Assembly (NCBI GenBank): GCA_027081375.1
Contig: JALWKR010000301.1
Location: 1 to 9,708 of the forward strand
Source: Persephonella sp.
GTDB taxonomy: Bacteria > Aquificota > Aquificia > Aquificales > Hydrogenothermaceae
Reading direction: 5' to 3'
DNA length: 9,708 bases
Of the stretch, positions 1 to 4,602 are shown piece after piece. The translations under genes were made by a program, and so were the position numbers. How positions within the stretch are numbered: position 1 is the first letter of the stretch; each line of letters opens with the position of its first letter. The notes below the pieces were generated by a model. It ran no database searches, was not told the DNA's origin, and saw only the letters and a list, made by a program, of their open reading frames with translations.

Positions 1-1242
1 CATAGCCATAAGACCAACGTTCTGAACAGTTCCTATTTTTGTTGGGTCAAACTGTCCTCTTGCTTTTATGTCTTCAACGATTTCTTTGTACATAGTTGCA
101 TAAGACCTGTCTGGGATAGAGAGAACTACATCATCAACTTCTCCAGATGGTCCCCATCCTTTAAGACCATTTTTAATCACAGCTGGAACTGATGCGTCAA
201 TAATAACGTCGTTTGGCATGTGGAGGTTTGTTATTCCTTTGTCTGAATCAACCATATACATTCTTGGTCTTTCCTGATAGATTTCTTCTATTGTTTTCTT
301 GATAGCCTCTCTTTCTTCCTCTGGAAGTTGCTCAAGTCTGTTTTCAAGCTCCTGCATACCAAATTCTGGTTTCCATCCAAGTTTCTCTAATGTGTCAGCA
401 TGTCTTTCAAACAGTTTTGCATAGTAAACTCTGATAGCATCTCCGAAGATAACAGGGTCAGAAACCCTCATCATTGTAGCTTTTACGTGGAGAGAGAAAA
501 GGATATCTTCTTCTTTAGCTGTGTTTATAACCTCTTCAAAGTATTTTCTGAGTTTGCTTCTGTCCATGTATGTTCCATCAACAACATCACCTTTTCCAAC
601 TTCTACTTCTTTTAAAACAGTTTGATTTCCGTTTTCATCTTCAAAGATATATTTGATTTTTGTGTCTTTCTGGATAATTACAGATTTTTCATGCTCATAA
701 AAATCACCTGTTTTCATATGAGCAACGTGTGATTTTGAGTGAGGAGAAACATCTCTTAGTTTATGTGGGTGCTTTTTAGCATACTCTTTAACAGATTTTG
801 CAAGTCTTCTGTCTGAGTTACCCTGTCTGAGAACTGGGTTAACTACAGAACCAACACATCTGTCATATCTTTCTTTAATTTTTTTCTCTTCCTCTGTTTG
901 AGGATTTTCTGGATAATCTGGTAATGGATATCCTTGTTTTTGAAGCTCTGCAATAGCTTCTTTAAGCTGTGGAACAGATGCAGAGATGTTAGGAAGTTTC
1001 ATTATGTTTGCTTCTGGTTTCCAAACAAGTTCACCAAGATATGCAAGGTCATCTGGAACTCTTTTATCTTCAGGAAGAAGGTCTGGGAATTGTGCAAGAA
1101 TTCTTCCTGCAAGGGAAATATCTCTTACTTCAATACCAATGTTTGCGTCTTTTGTGAAAGCTCTCATAATAGGTAAGAGCGAATAGCTTGCAAGCTGCGG
1201 CGCTTCGTCAACTTTTGTCCATACAATGTTAAATTTAGCCAT
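1..1242 (-). CDS. icd: NADP-dependent isocitrate dehydrogenase, monomeric type (3' end outside window)
   Basis: Oxidative decarboxylation of isocitrate to 2-oxoglutarate with NADP, or the reverse carboxylation in an organism running the reductive TCA cycle; cytoplasmic. The 414 visible residues align without gaps near the N-terminus, from memory, with the ~740-residue monomeric enzyme of Azotobacter vinelandii, so a little over half the protein is here. Seen: DEAPQLASYSLLP (12-24), LPNISASVPQ (83-92), GSVVNPVLRQGNSDRR (131-146), KKHPHK (156-161), SKSHVAHM (169-176), LHVKATMM (251-258) and SDKGITNLHMPNDVIIDAS (333-351). Residues known to bind isocitrate or metal in the Azotobacter enzyme (Ser132, Asn135, Arg139, Arg145, Lys255, Asp350) have counterparts at S132, N135, R139, R145, K254 and D349. 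The ATG start is set by AGGAGG (1255-1250), 7 nt upstream. It is unrelated in fold details to the common dimeric Icd family. A small ORF precedes it in the probable mRNA leader. Family identity is near certain; in vivo direction is unknown. Confidence 0.96.
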   Translation of the reverse strand, partial: MAKFNIVWTKVDEAPQLASYSLLPIMRAFTKDANIGIEVRDISLAGRILAQFPDLLPEDKRVPDDLAYLGELVWKPEANIMKLPNISASVPQLKEAIAELQKQGYPLPDYPENPQTEEEKKIKERYDRCVGSVVNPVLRQGNSDRRLAKSVKEYAKKHPHKLRDVSPHSKSHVAHMKTGDFYEHEKSVIIQKDTKIKYIFEDENGNQTVLKEVEVGKGDVVDGTYMDRSKLRKYFEEVINTAKEEDILFSLHVKATMMRVSDPVIFGDAIRVYYAKLFERHADTLEKLGWKPEFGMQELENRLEQLPEEEREAIKKTIEEIYQERPRMYMVDSDKGITNLHMPNDVIIDASVPAVIKNGLKGWGPSGEVDDVVLSIPDRSYATMYKEIVEDIKARGQFDPTKIGTVQNVGLMAM

Positions 1243-1265
1243 AAAACAACCTCCTTTTATAGGAT

Positions 1266-1355
1266 TTATTTTGATTGCGAAATAAGAGAATAAATAAATG
1301 AAGTAGCAACTGCTAGGTCTATCGTATTTGAATTTTTATATAACCTATTAGCCAT
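1266..1355 (-). CDS. Candidate 29-aa upstream ORF in the IDH leader
   Basis: ATG at 1355-1353, TAA at 1268-1266; the peptide begins MANRLYKNSN and ends SLISQSK, with a mildly hydrophobic middle (IDLAVATSFIYSLI). It has its own ribosome site, AAGGAG at 1366-1361, with 5-nt spacing. A promoter-like pair at 1414-1386 predicts a transcript start near 1379, so this ORF would be the first thing a ribosome meets, and it ends 23 nt before the IDH ATG. That arrangement suggests a leader peptide or a coupled microprotein. There is no run of one amino acid as in classical attenuator peptides. I do not recognise the peptide. Translation is inferred from the ribosome site and promoter geometry only; a chance ORF of this size in AT-rich DNA cannot be excluded. 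Confidence 0.5.
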   Translation of the reverse strand: MANRLYKNSNTIDLAVATSFIYSLISQSK

Positions 1356-1362
1356 TGCTACT
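1302..1362 (-). promoter_or_regulatory. Hairpin in IDH leader overlapping the small ORF start
   Basis: Outer arms of 8 bp are perfect (1362-1355 AGTAGCAA with 1309-1302 TTGCTACT). After a 2x2 mismatch they continue with GC/GC, and then, past a three-base bulge, TAGGT (1347-1343) pairs with ACCTA (1318-1314); the loop is about 24 nt. The stem includes the last bases of the ribosome site and the A of the start codon of the 29-aa ORF, so folding could limit its translation. No U-tract follows the hairpin, so it is not a terminator. Seen in sequence; function is inference. Confidence 0.4.
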
Positions 1363-1385
1363 CCTTAGAATTTTAAGACAACAAA

Positions 1386-1414
1386 ATTGTAATTTATTCT
1401 TTGTAAAAAATCAA
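1386..1414 (-). promoter_or_regulatory. Sigma70-type promoter for the IDH transcript
   Basis: TTGATT (1414-1409), exactly 17 bp, then TACAAT (1391-1386). Predicted start is near 1379, about 13 nt before the AAGGAG of the small leader ORF and about 137 nt before the IDH ATG. It is the best consensus match seen in this gap. Confidence 0.55.
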
Positions 1415-1436
1415 ACAGTGTTTTATTTCTGTAAAT

Positions 1437-1463
1437 TTGATAAACGAAACTCTGTTATATATT
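1437..1463 (+). promoter_or_regulatory. Possible promoter for the EF-hand membrane protein gene
   Basis: TTGATA (1437-1442), a short 15-bp spacer, then TATATT (1458-1463). The transcript would start near 1470, 28 nt before the ATG. It is divergent from the IDH promoter, with about 22 bp between the two -35 boxes. The short spacer and AT-rich background keep this tentative. Confidence 0.35.
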
Positions 1464-1497
1464 CTTATTTTTGAAACTAAACAAAGGAGGATTTTAC

Positions 1498-1890
1498 ATG
1501 AGTTTAAAAAGTATTCTAATAGCTTTAGGTTTTATTATTGTCATTTTCTTTGGATTATTTGTTGCATATAGATTATTTTTTGCCCCTGAAAGATTAAATC
1601 TTATAGGAAGAACTATTGAAACAACACTAGGATTTGATAACGGGGTTGTTGAGTTTTATAGCTGTGGGAAACTTGTAAAAAGATTTTTAAAGGTAGAAAA
1701 ACTTACTACAGCTAGAGGAACATATGAAAATAAGGTAAGACCTTATAGATTTGGATATGGATACTTAGACCTTAATTTAGATGGAGTTTTAAATAAAAAT
1801 GAGAAAAAACTTGGAAAAGTTTATTTTGAAATTCCATCTTATGGAGATTATGTATACTACGACGCAAAAGTTATTCCAGAAGAAAAGTGA
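1498..1890 (+). CDS. Membrane-anchored protein with a single EF-hand loop, unknown function
   Basis: 130 residues. An N-terminal hydrophobic helix (about 5-28) with little charge before it should anchor the protein, followed by a soluble domain. There is no signal-peptidase or lipobox motif that I can see. Residues 91-102, DLNLDGVLNKNE, form a textbook 12-residue EF-hand calcium loop: acidic or Asn ligands at loop positions 1, 3, 5 and 9, Gly at 6, Leu at 8, Glu at 12. No second EF-hand is present. The surrounding region is aromatic-rich (PYRFGYGY at 82-89; YGDYVYYD at 115-122), and there is one Cys at 56. An in-frame TTG start at 1471 is possible, but AAAGGAGG (1483-1490) lies 7 nt before the ATG at 1498 and would be inside that longer ORF, so 1498 is preferred. 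The TGA sits within a terminator stem. I do not recognise the family; calcium binding is inferred from the motif. Confidence 0.85.
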   Translation: MSLKSILIALGFIIVIFFGLFVAYRLFFAPERLNLIGRTIETTLGFDNGVVEFYSCGKLVKRFLKVEKLTTARGTYENKVRPYRFGYGYLDLNLDGVLNKNEKKLGKVYFEIPSYGDYVYYDAKVIPEEK

Positions 1891-1910
1891 CACCGCTTAG
1901 GTGTCACTTT
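1884..1910. terminator. Bidirectional terminator holding both stop codons
   Basis: Perfect 11-bp stem AAAGTGACACC/GGTGTCACTTT with a GCTTA loop. The TGA of the plus gene (1888-1890) and the TGA of the minus gene (1904-1906) are mirror positions of the same stem. The U-rich tail is good on the minus strand (TTTTCTT) and weak on the plus strand (TTTAAC). Confidence 0.8.
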
Positions 1911-2401
1911 AACATCTGTTTTTCCTTCTTTATATCCCAATATATACTGTCAAGGATATCAGATATTTCATTTGAAAAACTTTCAGCCATGTCATCAATA
2001 ACAGAACTAGGATAAACAATATCCCAGATATATGGATTATTTCCAATAATAGCAGTTCCATCCCCTAAATCATATATAACAAGGTTTATAATCGCCAAAG
2101 GAGCTACTTGAGGAGAAATAGCTAAAACTTCATCTAACTTTTTATCGTTAATAAGCTGAACAAGGAAGTAACCTCTATCCTGCCTAAGTTCTACAATCCT
2201 CAGATTATTTTTTTTAGCTTTTACCTTTAAATGATTAAGATACTCCTGAGGTTTAATATGAGGATATGCTTTTTCTAAAAGAACAGAACTTTTAGCAGTA
2301 TTTATAGCCATATTTTGAACAAAAATAAAGATAAAAATAAGAGTAGCAAATATCCCAACTCCAGTAATTATAATAAAAGGCCAGTTCCTTTCCTTTTTCA
2401 T
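1904..2401 (-). CDS. DUF302-like protein with N-terminal membrane anchor
   Basis: 165 residues. A short basic start (MKKER) and one transmembrane helix (about 9-28) lead to a domain of about 130 residues. Residues 76-128 follow the DUF302 pattern: a beta strand (GYFLVQLIND), a helix ending in 'ISPQVAPLAIINLVIY' (95-110), then a short strand with DGTAIIGNNP (114-123). In the family this is the 'cd..la..al..dp..g.llPc.vavye..g...v...nP' stretch. A helical tail (133-160) with many acidic residues follows. DUF302 proteins are small alpha/beta proteins of unresolved function, found free or membrane-linked. Its ATG overlaps the stop of the upstream 58-aa gene as ATGA (2398-2401), so the two are translationally coupled and probably act together at the membrane. 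DUF302 assignment is by pattern recall, moderately sure. Confidence 0.8.
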   Translation of the reverse strand: MKKERNWPFIIITGVGIFATLIFIFIFVQNMAINTAKSSVLLEKAYPHIKPQEYLNHLKVKAKKNNLRIVELRQDRGYFLVQLINDKKLDEVLAISPQVAPLAIINLVIYDLGDGTAIIGNNPYIWDIVYPSSVIDDMAESFSNEISDILDSIYWDIKKEKQMLK

Positions 2402-2574
2402 TGTTCTTGCCCTTGTACTTCCTGTTTTTTAGCCTGAGCTTCTTGCTGTTTCTTTTGTTTTTCTCTTTCTTCGTTATAACTAGCTTTAATAGCTAATCCC
2501 CAAATTAAACCAACTGTAATAACCATAAATGTAAAGAAAACTATTCCTATTAAATCCCACCATGTAGTTTCCAT
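2398..2574 (-). CDS. 58-aa single-pass membrane protein with charged Gln-rich tail
   Basis: The protein starts METTWWDLIG, crosses the membrane once (about residues 8-30, ending GLIWGLAIKAS), then has a highly charged tail of Glu, Lys and Gln (about 34-58) likely to be helical or coiled. The longer start at 2586 (MEEEM...) is less likely: GGAGG at 2584-2580 lies 5 nt before the Met at 2574 and has no comparable site before 2586, so the shorter form is annotated. It is the first gene of a two-gene unit with the DUF302-like protein (ATGA overlap). The size and topology resemble small accessory subunits of respiratory complexes, but I see no motif tying it to any one. Function unknown. Confidence 0.75.
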   Translation of the reverse strand: METTWWDLIGIVFFTFMVITVGLIWGLAIKASYNEEREKQKKQQEAQAKKQEVQGQEQ

Positions 2575-2601
2575 CTCTTCCTCCATTAAAGTTAGTTTTT
2601 A

Positions 2602-2631
2602 TTAACCTAATATATCTGTGGATATTATAAA
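2602..2631 (+). promoter_or_regulatory. Weak candidate promoter for the microprotein-trpS unit
   Basis: TTAACC (2602-2607), 18 bp, TATAAA (2626-2631), with a start near 2638. The -10 overlaps the opposite-strand candidate, so polymerase could bind in only one direction at a time. The stretch is nearly all A and T, so this is only a candidate. Confidence 0.3.
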
Positions 2632-2652
2632 ATAATATAGTTAAAATTCTAA
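2624..2652 (-). promoter_or_regulatory. Weak candidate promoter for the 58-aa/DUF302 unit
   Basis: TATAAT (2629-2624) is a consensus -10 on the minus strand; 17 bp upstream is a poor -35, TTAGAA (2652-2647). The start would be near 2617, about 43 nt before the chosen ATG. Confidence 0.35.
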
Positions 2653-2672
2653 AATCTTATGGGGAATAAAAA

Positions 2673-2771
2673 ATGAAATTAGCTCTTATTATTATCATAT
2701 TTTTACTTGTTGTAGTAATAGCAGTTTTTATGGGAATGAAAATAAGCTCAAACTCATCAAATAAACAATAA
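2673..2771 (+). CDS. 32-aa single-pass membrane microprotein upstream of trpS
   Basis: ATG at 2673, TAA at 2769-2771. The protein is one hydrophobic helix (MKLALIIIIFLLVVVIAVFM, 1-20) followed by GMKIS and a short polar Ser/Asn-rich tail ending NKQ. A partial ribosome site, GGGGA (2661-2665), is 7 nt upstream. The stop lies 14 nt before the trpS ATG, so the two genes are almost certainly on one mRNA. The codons contain no Trp, so it is not a tryptophan attenuation leader. The clean hydrophobic-helix-plus-polar-tail composition is unlikely for random sequence, although AT-rich DNA does favour Ile/Leu/Phe codons. Function unknown. Confidence 0.6.
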   Translation: MKLALIIIIFLLVVVIAVFMGMKISSNSSNKQ

Positions 2772-2785
2772 ACGGAGGATACTTA

Positions 2786-4036
2786 ATGAAAATTCTTAGC
2801 GGAATGAGACCAACAGGAAAACTTCATCTTGGGCACTATTTTGGAGTTATAAAGAACTGGCTTGAACTTCAAGATAAATACGACTGTAAGTTTTTTATAG
2901 CAGATTGGCATGCTTTAACAAATAAATATAAAGAAACAGAAAGTTTAAAAGAAAATATTAGGCAAATGATGATAGATTGGCTTGCCTGTGGAATAGACCC
3001 TGAAAAAGCTACTCTTTTTGTTCAATCGGGAGTTAAACAGCATGCAGAGTTAGCATTGCTTTTTTCAATGATTACTCCAAAAAGCTGGTTAGAGCTTAAT
3101 CCGTCCTATAAAGATTTAAAGTTTAATCTTTACTACCAGTATTTAAAAGATTTTCTAGCAGGAAAACAGATAAAGATTATCTTAACTCCTCCACCTGAAC
3201 CATTTGATGAAGCTTTAGAAAAAGCAACAGGAAAGCAGAAATCAAAGATATTTGAGGAATACTTAAGGGAAGCTTTCTATAGGGCTTTTTATAATCAAAA
3301 AGGAATAGCTTTTAAATGGCTTAAAGAAGTTCTCTTAAAATTTGGAATTCAGAAAAAGATTGTTGAAGAAGTTATAAAAAACCTTGAAGAAGGAGATGTT
3401 GGCAAAGATATAGATACGCTAGGATTTCTTGCATATCCTGTTTTACAGGCAGCAGACATACTTATTTATAAAGCTGATGCTGTTCCTGTAGGAGAAGACC
3501 AGCTTCCCCATATTGAACTTACAAGAGAAATTGCAAGAAGATTTAACAATCTCTATGAACCTATCTTCCCTGAACCGAAAGCTCTACTTACAGAAGAAGC
3601 TAAGCTTCCTGGAATAGACGGAAGAAAAATGTCTAAATCTTACAATAATGCTATATATCTATCAGATGATAGAGAAACAGTTGAAAAGAAAGTATTAGAG
3701 ATGAAAACAGATCCTCAAAGAGTAAGAAAAACAGACCCAGGAAATCCTGAAGTTTGTATTGTTTTTGACTACCACAAAATCTTTACAGATGAAGAAACAA
3801 GAAAAGATATTGATATAAAATGCAGAAAAGCTGAGATAGGATGTGTTGAGTGTAAAAAGATACTATCAGAAAATTTAAACAACTTTTTAGAACCTATTAG
3901 AGAAAAAAGAAAAGAGATAGAAAAAGATATAGATAAGTATGAAAAAGTCTTTATAGATGGAACTATTGCTGCTAGGAATATAGCAGAAGACACAATGAAA
4001 GAAGTTAGAAAAGCAATGAAACTTTGGGAGTTATAA
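2786..4036 (+). CDS. trpS: Tryptophanyl-tRNA synthetase (class I) with insertion and 4-Cys cluster
   Basis: Charges tRNA(Trp) with tryptophan using ATP; cytoplasmic. The HIGH-type signature is HLGH (14-17, in GMRPTGKLHLGHY), the second signature is KMSKS (281-285). Other family blocks are FFIADWHALT (36-45), SWLELNPSYKD (100-110), GFLAYPVLQAADILIY (213-228) and PVGEDQLPHIELTREIARRFN (234-254). At 416 residues it is well above the usual 320-340. Most of the excess is a mainly helical insertion of about 80-90 residues, roughly 114-206, between the conserved 'NPSYKD' and 'DTLGFL' blocks. The C-terminal part has C324, C346, C353 and C356 (C-x21-C-x6-C-x2-C), close to the [4Fe-4S] motif described for Thermotoga maritima TrpRS. 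GGAGG (2774-2778), 7 nt upstream, fixes the ATG. It follows a 32-aa membrane ORF and ends in a strong terminator. No T-box or Trp leader is visible. Confidence 0.97.
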   Translation: MKILSGMRPTGKLHLGHYFGVIKNWLELQDKYDCKFFIADWHALTNKYKETESLKENIRQMMIDWLACGIDPEKATLFVQSGVKQHAELALLFSMITPKSWLELNPSYKDLKFNLYYQYLKDFLAGKQIKIILTPPPEPFDEALEKATGKQKSKIFEEYLREAFYRAFYNQKGIAFKWLKEVLLKFGIQKKIVEEVIKNLEEGDVGKDIDTLGFLAYPVLQAADILIYKADAVPVGEDQLPHIELTREIARRFNNLYEPIFPEPKALLTEEAKLPGIDGRKMSKSYNNAIYLSDDRETVEKKVLEMKTDPQRVRKTDPGNPEVCIVFDYHKIFTDEETRKDIDIKCRKAEIGCVECKKILSENLNNFLEPIREKRKEIEKDIDKYEKVFIDGTIAARNIAEDTMKEVRKAMKLWEL

Positions 4037-4060
4037 AAGGGCTCATATACGAGCCCTTTT
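4035..4060. terminator. Bidirectional rho-independent terminator, trpS/slyD
   Basis: 10-bp perfect stem AAAAGGGCTC/GAGCCCTTTT with a 6-nt ATATAC loop. TTTTTATTT follows on the plus strand and a TTTT run on the minus strand. It overlaps the trpS stop codon and ends 3 nt before the opposite gene's stop. Confidence 0.9.
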
Positions 4061-4063
4061 TAT

Positions 4064-4552
4064 TTAATGGTGATGCTGACCTTCTTCGTGAACGTGGCCG
4101 TGTTTAATCTCTTCTAATGTAGCGTCTCTAACATCTACAACCTCAACATCAAAAACAAGATCTTTTCCTGCTAAAGGATGGTTCATGTCAACTGTAACAG
4201 TATTATCATCAAAATCTACCACTATCATATTAATTATCTGACCTTCAGGTGTTTGAGCTTGAAGAGGAAGACCTTTTTCTAATTCAACACCTTGAAAATA
4301 CTCTCTAGGTGCTTGCTGAATAAGGTTAGGATCTTTTTCTCCATAAGCCTCAGCAGCTGGAACTTCTATGGTTTTCTTTTCTCCTGGTTCCATTCCTTCC
4401 ATTCTCTTTTCAAGTCCTGGAATGATGTTTTGAGCTCCAAAGAGAACTGCTAAAGGTTGTCCGTAAGCCTGACTGCTGTCAAGGACTTCACCTGTCTCTT
4501 TGTCTCTTAATGTGTAGTGAAACGTTACAACTTTGTTACTTGTAGCTTTCAT
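4064..4552 (-). CDS. slyD: SlyD-type FKBP peptidyl-prolyl cis-trans isomerase with His-rich tail
   Basis: Cytoplasmic prolyl isomerase and chaperone; in enterobacteria SlyD also carries nickel to hydrogenase. Of 162 residues, the FKBP part lies at about 1-68 and 122-142 (FHYTLRDKETGEVLDSS at 11-27, FGAQNIIPGLEKRMEGM at 38-54, EVPAAEAYGE at 63-72, and DMNHPLAGKDLVFDVEVVDV at 122-141). It is split by the insert-in-flap chaperone domain at about 69-121, the hallmark of SlyD. The C-terminus HGHVHEEGQHHH (151-162) has six histidines in 12 residues and is a likely metal-binding tail, shorter than in E. coli SlyD and without cysteines. AAGGAG (4565-4560), 7 nt upstream, sets the ATG. It lies 50 nt downstream of hisZ on the same strand, so read-through is possible. 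If the host uses NiFe hydrogenases, as Aquificota do, the nickel role is plausible but inferred. Confidence 0.95.
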   Translation of the reverse strand: MKATSNKVVTFHYTLRDKETGEVLDSSQAYGQPLAVLFGAQNIIPGLEKRMEGMEPGEKKTIEVPAAEAYGEKDPNLIQQAPREYFQGVELEKGLPLQAQTPEGQIINMIVVDFDDNTVTVDMNHPLAGKDLVFDVEVVDVRDATLEEIKHGHVHEEGQHHH

Positions 4553-4602
4553 GAAAAAACTCCTTTATAAAAATAATTAAATTAAAGTTGGCTTCTATAT
4601 TA

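Noticed and set aside
400..1186. Plus-strand ORFs antisense to isocitrate dehydrogenase
   Set aside because: They are shadows of a clearly conserved minus-strand gene, lack ribosome sites and have low-complexity, Phe/Ser-rich translations.
1471..1497. Longer TTG start for the EF-hand protein, adding nine residues
   Set aside because: AAAGGAGG at 1483-1490 would be inside the coding region and sits at ideal spacing from the ATG at 1498; the extension has no ribosome site.
1243..1497. Possible mobile-element remnant because of the inverted repeat at 1302-1362
   Set aside because: The repeat is short, has no second copy in the window and no flanking target duplication; its overlap with a ribosome site fits a leader structure better.
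2553..2586. Trp leader peptide: the divergent 58-aa ORF starts METTWW, close to trpS
   Set aside because: It is on the opposite strand to trpS, encodes a full membrane protein with a coupled downstream gene, and no attenuator hairpins are present.
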